Of a stretch of DNA of 64,000 bases, positions 45,908-56,906 are shown one piece after another. Origin of the DNA: Albugo candida (Eukaryota > Oomycota > Peronosporomycetes > Albuginales > Albuginaceae). The translations under genes and the position numbers were made by a program. The notes under the pieces are model-generated. The model made no database searches. It was not told where the DNA came from and worked only from the letters and a program-made list of their open reading frames with translations. Location of the stretch: positions 124,001 through 188,000 of the forward strand of contig CAJNAR010000174.1 of assembly GCA_905220665.1 (NCBI GenBank), in the 5' to 3' direction. Position 1 is the first letter of the stretch; every line of letters begins with the position of its first letter.

Positions 45908-47422
45908 ATGTTCCGTTCGCTCTGTATCGTGCTATTTAGTACCCTAGCACACAACGTGCTTTCTCAAAATTGTACTGTCGCGCAGTACTTTGATGCGGAA
46001 ACTTCGCGCTGTGTCAACTTTACGAATCCTGCGGAGAAAGCTTCCACAGATTTCAGTTCCGAAGTGAATCGAGGCAACACAGCATGGCTATTGATGTCAT
46101 CAGCAATGGTAATGATTATGACGCCTGGTGTCGCCTTCTTTTACGCAGGACTGGCCGGTGAATCAATGGCTTCCAACACGATTATGATGTCATTTTGTAG
46201 TATCGCTTTGGTATCGATCCATTTCTTCTTTTTCGGGTATTCTGTATCCTTCGCGTCAAATGGATTATTCGATTGGGCGTTCTTTCGAAATGTGAATGGA
46301 ACGCCAAGTGGAGTGTATGGCCAACAGATTCCTTCAATTCTATTCGCTTTATTTCAGACACAATTCGCGATGATCACACCCGCGCTGCTGAGTGGCGGAA
46401 TTGTGGGTCGGATGAAATTTGGGACATTTATTGTATTTGTCATTTTGTGGACTTCGTTGGTGTACGATCCATTGGCGCATTGGATGTGGTCGTACCAGTT
46501 GGATGAATCGTATACTTTGGTTGCGCGAGGATGGGAAGCTAGATGGGGAAGTTTGGATTTTGCCGGAGGAACAGTAATACACATTTCGAGCGGGTTTGGA
46601 GCACTGGTTGCTGCTATTGTTGTTGGAAAGCGGTATAATCACGGAGAACCTGTGAAGCCTCATAATGTCCCACTGGTTATGATTGGATGCACGCTTCTTT
46701 GGTTCGGATGGTTTGGATTCAATGCGGGGTCTTCTGGAGGAGCAGATGGAGTAGCCGCTATCGCAGCTGTTAATACACACTTGGCCGCATCCGCAGGATT
46801 TCTGACATGGATTTTGTTAGCGTATATCATTGAACACAAGGTGGAGCCGTGTGGAGCTGCCAGTGGTGCTGTTGCTGGCTTGGTAGCGATCACTCCTGGA
46901 TGTGGTTATGTGATGCCTTGGGCATCTTTGATATTCGGAATTGTTGGGGCTCTGGTTGGATTTACTTTTATAAGGTTGAAGAATAGGCTTCGTTATGACG
47001 ATACATTGGACTCTTTTGCAATACACGGCTGTGCAGGGTTTGCAGGCGGGATTCTAACTGGGCTATTTGCGACTTCGGACGTAAATCCCGCGATTAAAGG
47101 AGGTCTTTTCTATGGGAATGGAAGTCAGTTCTGGTACCAACTAGCAGCACAATGCGTATCTGCAGGATATTCAACAGTGGTGACATTTTTGATTCTCATG
47201 TTTCTCAAATATACACTGGGTCTTCGCGTTCCAGAGGAAAAAGAGCTTTCGGGAATGGACGTTTCGTATCACGGCGGTACGGCGTACAACGACACACCAA
47301 TGACAGTGGCAATCGCAAATCCTCCAGAAACAGAATTCACAACTCTGACCACGCCCGCATCCGTTCCAATGTTTGCTGGAACGAATTTAGACCGTCATCA
47401 CAACGAAATCTCATCAGCGTGA
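45908..47422 (+). CDS. ammonium transporter (AMT/MEP/Rh family)
   Basis: Single exon, 504 residues. A signal-like hydrophobic N-terminus and a Cys-containing extracellular lead (NCTVAQYFDAETSRC) precede the typical transmembrane helices. Signature parts: TPGVAFFYAGL, DFAGGTVIHISSGFGALVAA (family signature with the first pore His), GWFGFNAGSSGG, and FAIHGCAGFAGGILTGLFA (second pore His). The C-terminal tail of about 60 residues is cytosolic and Thr/Pro-rich. It imports ammonium across the plasma membrane, a plausible nitrogen source for a biotroph feeding in plant tissue. It lies in the unique core between inverted repeat arms and has no second copy in the window. Confidence 0.95.
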   Translation: MFRSLCIVLFSTLAHNVLSQNCTVAQYFDAETSRCVNFTNPAEKASTDFSSEVNRGNTAWLLMSSAMVMIMTPGVAFFYAGLAGESMASNTIMMSFCSIALVSIHFFFFGYSVSFASNGLFDWAFFRNVNGTPSGVYGQQIPSILFALFQTQFAMITPALLSGGIVGRMKFGTFIVFVILWTSLVYDPLAHWMWSYQLDESYTLVARGWEARWGSLDFAGGTVIHISSGFGALVAAIVVGKRYNHGEPVKPHNVPLVMIGCTLLWFGWFGFNAGSSGGADGVAAIAAVNTHLAASAGFLTWILLAYIIEHKVEPCGAASGAVAGLVAITPGCGYVMPWASLIFGIVGALVGFTFIRLKNRLRYDDTLDSFAIHGCAGFAGGILTGLFATSDVNPAIKGGLFYGNGSQFWYQLAAQCVSAGYSTVVTFLILMFLKYTLGLRVPEEKELSGMDVSYHGGTAYNDTPMTVAIANPPETEFTTLTTPASVPMFAGTNLDRHHNEISSA

Positions 47423-47567
47423 TTGAGATGTAATAAATGCAAAAGAACGATCAAGCTTGATTGGACATAAATAGATTCTGAATAATTTGATTGGATACTG
47501 TATCTGATCTACTCGTTTGATTGGCGTAATTGTACTTGAAAATCTGACCATTGCCTTATCACCGAAA

Positions 47568-49763
47568 ATGGCGAGCGAAAATGTACTCGCGAAAAACGTT
47601 TTGCATTGTTTACTTGTGAGCCTTCCAAAAGAAGTCGAAAGCGAGGAGGCACGAAAGCAGTTGTCTCATGTCATTGCACATTGGATTCCTGTATTGTCTC
47701 AGCAACAAGTGTTTGCATCAGTGTCATCCGTTCGCGTCTTGAGCGAGTTTCAAGCCAGAATTCTTTCATTCATCGAAGCAAACGGATTCCACAGACACAC
47801 AGAACTTTCGTGTCTTCAGCTACTTTGTCCTTTTGCGCAGCAATGCTCCTATAAAGTCATGGAGCCATTCATTTTACGTTACTTAGAGGCGCTATTAAAT
47901 TTGTTGCGATCATTCGGAAATGATGCTTTCGTATACACACAAATATGTATACTTTTGCAAGCATTATTCCAGTACACACAATGGTATACTTCAACATTAC
48001 GTCGCGAAATGCTCGGCACTTTTACAAAATTAATTCCCATTCTCATCACAAAATTGACAGAAATTGCAAATACAGCCACCTCAGAATCTCCATCCACAAA
48101 TACGCAAGCTCCCAATCCATCAAACACTGCAATCAGCACCGGCATCGACGTCTTCAAAGTGCTATTGCAACAAAATCCCACTTCAATGCGCTCCTTCACC
48201 GCCAAAATTGAGACAGCAATTAGCGTCGTCTTCCACACCACTCAGTACACAAATTTGGATTGCGGCCTTTGCAGTATGAAATGTATGGGCTTACTCGCCA
48301 ATGCCAGCGATAACATTGCTCTTTCCTGGCTCCAAATCACATCAATGCTTATTGAAGTCTTACACGTACAGCTCGACCTTTTGGATGGAAAACGAGCCAA
48401 TGCAACCAAATCGCAACAGCCAAAACACTGGATTCGAAATAGCGTAAAGGAGCATTCATTGTCGGGGTGTCAACGTGCCAATCTGATTCTCGTGCGGTGC
48501 CAAATGGCTGTACAAGCTCTGCTCGCGTGTCTGAAGAATGATCGCATCACGGAGCGAGAGATTCAGCAGATCACGTCGGAGATAATTGGGATTGTACGTC
48601 GAGCTGTTTCAATTGAAGCGAGTCAAGTTGGCCCACAAAGCATGATTTCGAGTGATGGGTTGTGTCTTCCGGCTTGTTATGTGCACGGGATACTACCAGG
48701 CATTCACAAAGTGTTTCTGAGAGTATTTGGTGCGTTTGTGAGTGCGTCCGGCTTGAATGCATTACGACATACAAGTGCTATTGCTCGCATCTTCTCATTG
48801 GCATTTACGCGAGTTCATTCGCTGCATCGTTCCAGTTTGTACGACGCAATTGCAACGTGTGTGGCATCGTTAGGAGCTAGTACTATTTCCAAGCTTGGGC
48901 CTATGCTGAACCTGGTACTGGTGCATTTGGATCAGGAGCTTGTAGTCGCACAAAGCGCACATGCGAGAGACGCACAAGTTGATACAGTGATACAGTCGAC
49001 TAAAGGAAAGAAGCGGAAACGTCAGCAATCGGATCTCGTATCGTTATTCGATAATGATGACATCATGGGAACTCCATCTTGGGGCTCTACCCGCCAGCGT
49101 CTAGCCGCAAGTAGCATCAAAGCAGCGGTATCATGTGTGTCACGCATACTCTTGGTGTATGGAGGCTTGATCCCAATTGCCACACGCTCCAAAGTGTCGA
49201 CATTGACACGGGTCCTGTCGCAGTGCGATCTGCACTTTGATTCCGCGGTTGAAAAAAGCCACTGGAAAAGTGATATCACATTTCTTCTTTTATCGAATTC
49301 TATCAGTCCGACGGGTTCAGATCGACACATGACGGATTTATCTGACGCGTTAGAGTTTTTCAAAAGAAATACTCGACTGCCGCTTTGTCAAATGGGAATT
49401 TGCGTAGGAGAAAATCTGATTCATCCGCGAGCGCCACCTCTATCGATTGAGACCACGCTTTTTGAAACTTCACACACAACTGAGACCATTGTGGACAATG
49501 ATCAGGAAAAGCTAGCCGAATGGAAAATAATCGAGCCGGAGGGCGAGTCGGATGAGAAGAACGAGCAGGAACAGGAAGAAGAAGCCTCCTGGCCCAACGT
49601 CACCGATGTTTGGACGCCTTTGCCGTCTATGAGCAAAGTGACGACGTCTCCAGTAGCGTCTGGAAAAGAAGAAAGTCCGAAAGTCGTCGTACCGTCGATG
49701 AGCGCGCAATCAGTGGAAGAAGACGATTTTCCCGCGATCGTAGAGGACGAGTCGGACAGCTAG
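47568..49763 (+). CDS. Rix1/PELP1-like ribosome biogenesis protein (tentative)
   Basis: Single exon, 731 residues from ATG 47568 (the frame opens earlier only at TTG codons). Mostly helical, HEAT/armadillo-like Leu-rich sequence, with a basic KGKKRKRQQ stretch around residue 485 that could be a nuclear signal. The end is highly acidic (ESDEKNEQEQEEEASWP...) and finishes DDFPAIVEDESDS, reminiscent of the acidic tail and (D)FP-x-IV motif of PELP1/Rix1 proteins. These act in the complex that matures the 60S ribosomal subunit. The call rests on layout and the tail; similarity in the body is weak by eye. Confidence 0.5.
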   Translation: MASENVLAKNVLHCLLVSLPKEVESEEARKQLSHVIAHWIPVLSQQQVFASVSSVRVLSEFQARILSFIEANGFHRHTELSCLQLLCPFAQQCSYKVMEPFILRYLEALLNLLRSFGNDAFVYTQICILLQALFQYTQWYTSTLRREMLGTFTKLIPILITKLTEIANTATSESPSTNTQAPNPSNTAISTGIDVFKVLLQQNPTSMRSFTAKIETAISVVFHTTQYTNLDCGLCSMKCMGLLANASDNIALSWLQITSMLIEVLHVQLDLLDGKRANATKSQQPKHWIRNSVKEHSLSGCQRANLILVRCQMAVQALLACLKNDRITEREIQQITSEIIGIVRRAVSIEASQVGPQSMISSDGLCLPACYVHGILPGIHKVFLRVFGAFVSASGLNALRHTSAIARIFSLAFTRVHSLHRSSLYDAIATCVASLGASTISKLGPMLNLVLVHLDQELVVAQSAHARDAQVDTVIQSTKGKKRKRQQSDLVSLFDNDDIMGTPSWGSTRQRLAASSIKAAVSCVSRILLVYGGLIPIATRSKVSTLTRVLSQCDLHFDSAVEKSHWKSDITFLLLSNSISPTGSDRHMTDLSDALEFFKRNTRLPLCQMGICVGENLIHPRAPPLSIETTLFETSHTTETIVDNDQEKLAEWKIIEPEGESDEKNEQEQEEEASWPNVTDVWTPLPSMSKVTTSPVASGKEESPKVVVPSMSAQSVEEDDFPAIVEDESDS

Positions 49764-49809
49764 GATTATACTTGATCTTTGTATCTAGAAAATCGAGTCT
49801 CATTTCTTG

Positions 49810-50115
49810 CTAATTTACGACTCCTGCGTTGGCTTGTGCCATCATTTCCTGCTCCACTTGAGCGATTTTCACACTCAATTCGCTATACGCTTGCATGTAT
49901 TTTCCTGAACATCGATCGATACAGCTCATTTCGCCAACATTTAGCTGTCCATCGTTGTACTTGAAATTACATTTCTTGAAGCAAACGCGAGATAGACGCT
50001 CGAAAAGATCCGCATATGATTCCATTTCAATCTTTGCCATTAGAAATTGCGACGTCGGTGTCGATGAAGGCTGTGTGGTTGGAGCATTGTTGCGCATAAA
50101 GTTACCAAGATTCAT
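49810..50115 (-). CDS. TIM10-type small Tim chaperone
   Basis: Single exon, 101 residues. Twin CX3C motif: CFKKC, then 15 residues further CIDRC, followed by KYMQAY. The segment GEMSCIDRCSGKYMQ fits TIM10 best among TIM8/9/10/13. A Met/Asn/Thr-rich N-terminal extension of about 25 residues is longer than usual. These chaperones sit in the mitochondrial intermembrane space and escort membrane proteins after oxidative folding of the two disulphides. It converges with the Rix1/PELP1-like gene, the stops being about 50 bases apart. Confidence 0.9.
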   Translation of the reverse strand: MNLGNFMRNNAPTTQPSSTPTSQFLMAKIEMESYADLFERLSRVCFKKCNFKYNDGQLNVGEMSCIDRCSGKYMQAYSELSVKIAQVEQEMMAQANAGVVN

Positions 50116-50382
50116 TGCCGTGATGAAGTAGTACCGTACAAGTTCTATAAAGTACGAGTCAAGTGATCGAATTCGCTGGACAAAAGATCGTTTCTCTCAC
50201 TGGTTGATAATCTTATCGACTATTCGACCAATACGAAATGCTCAATACAACCGCGCAATATTCGATATGAAATGCACCATCATTCAGGCCTCCATGCGAT
50301 AAAAGAGCAACCATAAATAGATCTCTCTCCATAGAAAAGTCACTTAAACGCATAAGTCTCGAATCACGTCGTTTTCTTCGCA

Positions 50383-51648
50383 ATGCAGAAAGTGAGCAAT
50401 GTGGATTCCCAGCGACTGATGCTCATTGTAGGCGACGTGACAGACCGAATTGAATACTTGAGTTATGTCCCAATGGACAACAGTGAGGATTTAATTCAAC
50501 ACCTGACAGAAAACCAATCCATTCATGTCGGTGTTTTGATGGAGGAGCTCTGGCAACTGGAGCAATTGTGCTTGAGTGCACATGATAAGGAGATAGAGGA
50601 AAAGATCAAATCGACTTCTCAAAGACTTTGCAGAGAGCTAAAAGAAAGCATAATAGCTATTGACATATTGTACCATCACAGTCCTGTGACCCAGAGTCGA
50701 AGTGAGAACCTCGAACTGCTTGTGAAGACGCTTTCGGACTTGAGTGTGATTCTACAACGTCAATCGCAGAGATCGATGGAAGAAAGCAAAATGAATAGGG
50801 AGCTTGTACAAGTAGCCGAGACCCGGGTCAGACATACTCAGGATGATTTGAGACTCACGAGAGATAATTTGAAACAATTACGTAAAACGAAACAAGAGCA
50901 AGTCAGAAATTTGGAGGAGCAGATACAAAAAGCTCAGTTGGAGTTGCAGACTACTGCACAGGTCTCGTGTCCATGATCTCTGATTACACACACTCAACTA
51001 TGAGGATGTAGAGTTCGACAGCTGAATTTGAAGCCATTGGAGCAGATCTGAAAAATGCACAATTCGAAGCTCATGAGACACATTTGAAAGAGCTCAACGC
51101 ACTGACTGATAAAACGGCGTTCTACTTGGCACAAAACGAGAAAATGAAGCAAGATCATCGTGAAGTGGAGGATCTCTTGCGCAAAAAGAAAATTCGTCTT
51201 GCTTCCGAATGCAAGGCTGTTGCTGAACAATACAGTCAAGACATGGAGAAAATAATGAACGAAATTCAGGTCCTCGAACGTGTGTACTCAGATAATGTAA
51301 AGAAATGCCACATGTTCGAAAAGCACTTCAAAATGGTAATGTACTGGAATAAGTCGAATCGTATTTCTGATCATATTCTAGGTCGATGAGGAACAAATTC
51401 GTATTGATGCGGAAGAGGCTTTGATACAAGAACGATCTGCTGGAGAACGAGCACAAATACAAGTCAGTATCGCTACGCATTGTCCATCAAACAATTCCTA
51501 ATCCGACCGCTGATAGATCCTGGAAGATGCTGCCATAATGATACAAAAAATGTATCGCGGGTATGTGTGTCGTGTCGAATACAAAAAGCAAGTGGCAAAA
51601 CGGAAGAAAGCAAAGAAGGCCAAGAAAAGTGCCAAAAAGAAAACGTAG
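50383..51648 (+). CDS. IQ-motif flagellar protein, IQCG/DRC9-like
   Basis: Four exons: join(50383..50961, 51012..51335, 51382..51462, 51517..51648), introns 46-54 bases, all phase 0, 371 residues. Almost entirely coiled coil, with one calmodulin-binding IQ motif near the end (IMIQKMYRGYVCRVEYKKQV) and a Lys-rich tail (KKAKKAKKSAKKK). This layout and length fit IQCG/DRC9, a subunit of the nexin-dynein regulatory complex in motile cilia, so the organism should make swimming cells. Without splicing the IQ motif is separated from the coiled coil. Confidence 0.8.
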
Positions 51649-53330
51649 GCTTATACTTTTGTTTTTTATGAATTTTCTGGCGTCCTAAATTGTCATTCAC
51701 GACTAATGAGACTTATTTGTGTCACTATATATTGATACGCTATCCTTAAAAATTGATGAGAGTAATGACCAGGAGCTTCTCATTTCCATTTGGATGCATC
51801 GGAAAAGCGGAAGCTTGTTTCTTATTGACTGGCATTCACAATGTCGCCATGAAGTATCGGCTCTCAATGGATGGTATTCCGCTTGGCCCAATAGGACTCG
51901 CTATAAGCGAATGTCACTCAGCAGATTATCCACTAGCAATGGGCATCAAAAGAGCTTGAGTTCATATGACGTGATGGTGCGATACTTCAATTCTGGGCCC
52001 CGAGTTGCTTGCCCTGGAATTGCTCCAGTGAGCATGACACATAGCACGACACTCAATGACGGCCTTTTATCGTTTCTGGGGCCGTGTAAATAGCCTTCCC
52101 ATCACGTTCTGAGCGTGCCATTCAAGCAGGCTATACAAGGCAGAAAACGCGTATCTCGCATGCGTAATCGTCGATCAATAAAAGATTCTCTAACGACAAC
52201 TCACAATGTGCGTATAAATAACGAATGCCAGAGTATCAGCCAGCATTCATCATTCACAAGTTTGATTCCTTGCTTTACTGGATTCCGTCCGTCGTGCGGA
52301 TATAACATTCCGATATACAAGTCCTTTTTCGCCTTAAATGCTTGATACATTCCAAATCAAACGCGATACTTTCACAATCGCAACGAGCTGAAGCTGATGT
52401 CAGGAACACTCGTTTGACTGCTACCACTTCTTTTGAAGGTGTGAAAAGGGCAGTAAGACGTCATCAAAAAGAGCATGAACGAGTCTCCACTTGATTCAGT
52501 ACTTTTCATTCGACCACTTGATGCGGTCAGGGCTTCGGACGGGTGCTACCTTCACCGTGAATAGTGCAAGAATATGGTGAAAAAAAGCGACTTCATATAC
52601 CGAATGGGGTATCCGTATCCATGCGATCAGATCTCCCCATCACAATACTCGTAATATGTACATCATAGCATGTACTTTAGAGCGTCTCTGTGCGATCCGT
52701 TAGTCCGCTGAACACATCTGCCACTGGGTATTCACTGCATGGTATAATACTACTGCATCGTCAATCTTAGCGGTCGAAGATCGACTGCTCAATCCATTCC
52801 GCAGCCTCTTGCAGTCAGACTCAAAGATGAAAGACTTTCAGTTGGCACAAAGACCAACACAAGCAATCACATTGCAGTGAGCCGTCTCACAATTCGAAGT
52901 CTCTATGTAAGCTCCTTCCCGAACGAAATGCAACTTCTCCATAATAATAAAAGGCCATCTCACGTGTACTCCTGGCCGACAAAACAAGAAGTTCAATTTT
53001 CGAATGGTCTGGATGGAGAGAAGCTTTTAAAGTGTGTTTCGCCACCTAGGAGTCACCTATCGACTGTTTTACAAATGAGAACGCGTTGGAGTCATATTGC
53101 TGTGAGTAGGGTGCCTTTATGAGGAAGCCTGGGTCATCCATCATCAGTAATTGAGGGTTAACGTGCAAAAGATCAGAATTCGGGCTGGTAACCATACATC
53201 TTGTGAACAGTGTATGTTTCTTCTCAATCTCTTTTAATGTGTTGCGTGCATAGATGGATCTGAGATTCTTGACTACGACAACAAAGTATCAAGCACCACA
53301 CGGCTAGCGTGTAATCGATAGATCAGATAC
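51649..53330. other. core segment without a recognised gene
   Basis: ORFs of 124 (51719-52093), 76 and 81 codons are present but show no family features. I looked for matches to families A and B and found none that hold. Confidence 0.4.
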
Positions 53331-53339
53331 ACATACGGT

Positions 53340-54400
53340 ATGCATATAAACTTGGTCGATAAAATGCATTTCTCATTGCTTACGTCATGCAACCATTTTT
53401 CGAACAAAAGACGAAATCGGATTAAGGTTTTTGCATCCAAATTTAACTATTCTCATTTCCGAAGCTTTCGATACAAAGAATTCAAGCACATAAAGTTAAA
53501 ATCGTATCTGAATTTCAGACAATGACGAGGATGAGAAAGATCATGAATTCAGCGTTTCTGAAAAAGGCAGCACAGGTGAGGTGTTGCCACCAAACCTCCT
53601 GAGAGCCGAAATCAAAAACGTCTCAAGAGTTCGGATCGTATACAAAGTGAAAGTCTTCTGTTGGACCTACTTGGAGAATGGATTGAATATAAATGGGTGG
53701 CATTACCTGCAAAACTATAAACGATTATTTGGAGACTTCGTTTTCCTACAAGGTAAAATGGCCATCAAACATGATGTTATCTCGGATCGGATACCGGCTT
53801 CCGTATCGCAAGAACTGCGTAATTATCCTGTGTTTTCTGACAAGAAAATGCATAGTCCCTGGATAGAGAATAGGCACGGCAAAAATGTACATAAAAGGAT
53901 ATCAGCAAGCAACGGTAGACCTCATTGCCAATACGTCTGTTGATGCAGAGTGGATTGATACAAGGACCGCATTCGGGTTCGAGTTTACGTGACGAAGAGC
54001 AAGCTTGGCTCCGATTCCGACTCGAGCTTTTGGATTAGGATGATTTCTATCTCCAGATATATCTAGTCAACTGAATTTGACAATTTTGCCATTCAATGTA
54101 AGAAAAAGAGTCCAAGTGGCTCCTCCGTTCTTCCTGACGATGCGAGCGAAAATAGAAGCAACGACCAGAAAACGATCGCAATTCGATACAGAGTTGACCC
54201 CACACTGTCAATGCATTCAAATACGGGAACGTATTTCATTTCGTGTCGACACAATATTCCAAATATAATGTATGTCGATATCATGCATGGATTCTTTGGA
54301 GCTATTAAGGTTCCGAGCACTTACGGCTTGATGCAGAACGTCGTAAATTTCCTAGCATTTGACTCTGCTTCGACCTCATTGTTTAATTTCAGTCTCAGAA
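53340..54400 (+). pseudogene. possible very degenerate family-A copy (A5)
   Basis: The open frame 53581-53943 contains QGKMAIKHDVISDRIPASVS, similar in pattern to NQNIAIGFGNNQVSVPRKVY of A1 and to the matching segment of A6. Upstream, MHFSLLTSCNHF could be a leader remnant. Weak and unconfirmed; it could be unrelated. It ends against the start of the right repeat arm. Confidence 0.25.
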
Positions 54401-54404
54401 ATTG

Positions 54405-56395
54405 ACGTCTCCGGTAGAAGATATCAATGTACGTGATATCCCCATCTATATGCTGAGAGTATACAATCATTACAAAGATAACGAGCCACATACAGTCGCC
54501 CCAATCAAATTTTATTAAACCTGGTACATCACCAAATTCCGGTGGACATTTTCAAGTCAACACGACACACGCATTATTTCCCTTATCCACATAAAGTCTA
54601 TTAGGAACACGCAAAGTTGTGGGTCGGCTAATACGTACTTGTTCTTTAATCAGTTGTACCGTTGCACTGAGCATTTGGGCAACGATAAGGTCGAGTTTTC
54701 AGATGACTTTGACTCGCACTTTGTGGAAGAGCCAATGCCTCAATAAGAAGATACCGCTCAATGCGTATCATTGTAGTAGAAAGGCAGTTACTTAATGAGA
54801 CCGAGACATTTAGCTGACTTGAGCACTATTGTATTGCGCGCTGCGTTTGAATCTTACACGATAGTTTTTTGTGTGTATGTACGCAGCGAGGCCGATCGGT
54901 CAGACATTGTGGCCGATATCAGCACTGAAATGTATCATGACAGTCTACAAAAACACTGAGGAACATAAAACCAGTGGTCGGAGTCATACACGCGAGACTT
55001 ACCACCCTAATTGCCATCAATGGTGATTGTATCATAGCACTCCTTGATGGACTACCAAAGAAAACACTCGTGCAGCATTTTGCTTGTCGTAATTATACGC
55101 AGCATGTTTTGCTTTCCATATTGTATTCTACCTCAGGAAGTTTTGCCTAGTTTCAAAGCCATCATTATCAGCCCCTTGTAGCGTTACCACTGTGACGACT
55201 GGGGAGAAACCGGCCTTCGGGTAGTGACCGCAGAAATCTATATCAATCTCATCATATCGATATTCCAAACGAATGCCTGCCGTATGATCGCTATCAGAAT
55301 CTTCAGAACTTATCATAATGGTACATTAGCTCACGAGACACACTCCGATGAGACGAAAGTGTCATCGTCATATACCGCTTGATGGCACAATATTAGACGA
55401 CATGCGACGAGTGTCATTCACGTCATACGTGTGTGTTGGTGTTGTTGCACAAAAGACAATACATTTATCGAAAGACATTTGAATTTTTCTGTTGCCCGTT
55501 GCATATTGCCCAATTAAAGCTTTTGTGGGCAGAGATCTCAAGGTTAATCAGTCTCACAAGTCTAACCAGATACTGTCCGAAGTGCTAAATTATTGACGCA
55601 AAAGAATGATCTCAGCATGTATCCGGAATAGAAGGCTAGAAAGGATCCGTCGATTCCGTGAGTCAAAGTGTAGGGAAAGAATGATAACAGTCGCCGAAGC
55701 TTGGATATCAGAGGCAGCAACAGGAGTTTCGGACCAGATTTATAGCCTGTGAAGAGAATGTACCAAATGTAGGCACAATGCATCAGCACTCGACCCGGAT
55801 ACGGTGTATCATTTTTTAACAATGACGTGGTTGTTGTAGGTTCCACGCATAGGATTTTTTTTCAGTTTGCACTGAGACTATGCGTGCGCCAAAAGTGCTT
55901 TGATCGAAGAAAGTATATCCCTTTTGAACGTTGTGGATACTGGAAGCAGAAACTAGCGCTCGACCGGTTAGACGATAAAATCGAAAAGCAAAAACATTGG
56001 CAGCTCAGCTTCTGTCATGAAATTAAAAAACCAGGAAAAGTACGAGCCCTGAACCGATCACCAATAAAGCATAAATAGGAATAGTATATATTGTATGCTA
56101 CGACCAAAACATCAAGTGCATCCTTAACGGTTCACAAAGGAGCAGAATTATGGAGTGACCCCGACCGATGCAGGTAAATGAGGACTTGAGGTTGAAAGAC
56201 TCTAATGTATGGAACGCGGGAGTCGCAGCCTATCGAGAAACAAGGCTACAGGAGCCTCGCGCTGTTCAGAAGAATGCAAAGGCTGCGTACGCCTGCCTGA
56301 ACTGGTGATTCTTCATACCAAGCACTGTGAAGGGTACTTACACTGTATGAATTTTTAAATTAACGGCTTTATAATGGTGTATCATCCTATAGCAT
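54405..56395. other. right-arm segment without a defined gene
   Basis: Counterpart of 42.72-44.82 kb. The longest frames are 55562-55846 (minus, 94 codons) and 55827-56078 (plus, 83 codons, basic). The latter has no equally open frame in the left arm. No product proposed. Confidence 0.4.
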
Positions 56396-56398
56396 CCA

Positions 56399-56780
56399 AA
56401 CTCGCAAAGTACGATAATTTTGTTTCTTTACTTCACGAGATGTGGAATCTTACTCTATATTGATAATGTGGCTTGAGTATGGAATGTGGATAATGGCTAG
56501 GTCAGGCTAATGGCTGTCAGCTGTAAGCTGTTGTACGTTTCTTTTCCATCTTTTTCAAAAGAATATTCTTTTTCATTTTACATAAGGAAGATAGGCATTG
56601 TATAATATTAATGTTGCCCATTTGTAGAAGAAGAACAAACTATACTCCTATGTGTCTCATCTATCTAATCACGGTTCGCTTCCATAATCGCAAAGTACGA
56701 TTTCGATAGCTCAGAAACTTTACCAATTGGTAAAACTTCGCAACGTTACACTCCTTCTGTGAATACACTCAGCTATATAT
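56399..56780 (+). promoter_or_regulatory. family-A upstream repeat and palindrome (right arm)
   Basis: CTCGCAAAGTACG at 56401, TATGTGTCTCATC at 56649, ATCGCAAAGTACGATTTCG at 56688 and the perfect palindrome TTTACCAATTGGTAAA at 56719-56734, about 175 bases before the A6 ATG. A TATATAT stretch near 56773 could be the TATA box. Confidence 0.6.
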
Positions 56781-56906
56781 CCTCACCCAATGTTGCATAA
56801 ATGCTTAGGGAGAGGTACTCATAATTGGACGGTGGAGAATAAATCAATTGTTTTATTTGAGGTGATCGTTCATAATTAAATATCACATCAACAATCAACA
56901 CCACTG

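Noticed and set aside
52877..53122. Apparent similarity to GRASP (RSLYVSSFP against RSLYASAFP)
   Set aside because: The matching part of GRASP is inside an intron in the supported gene model, so the protein-level likeness is chance.
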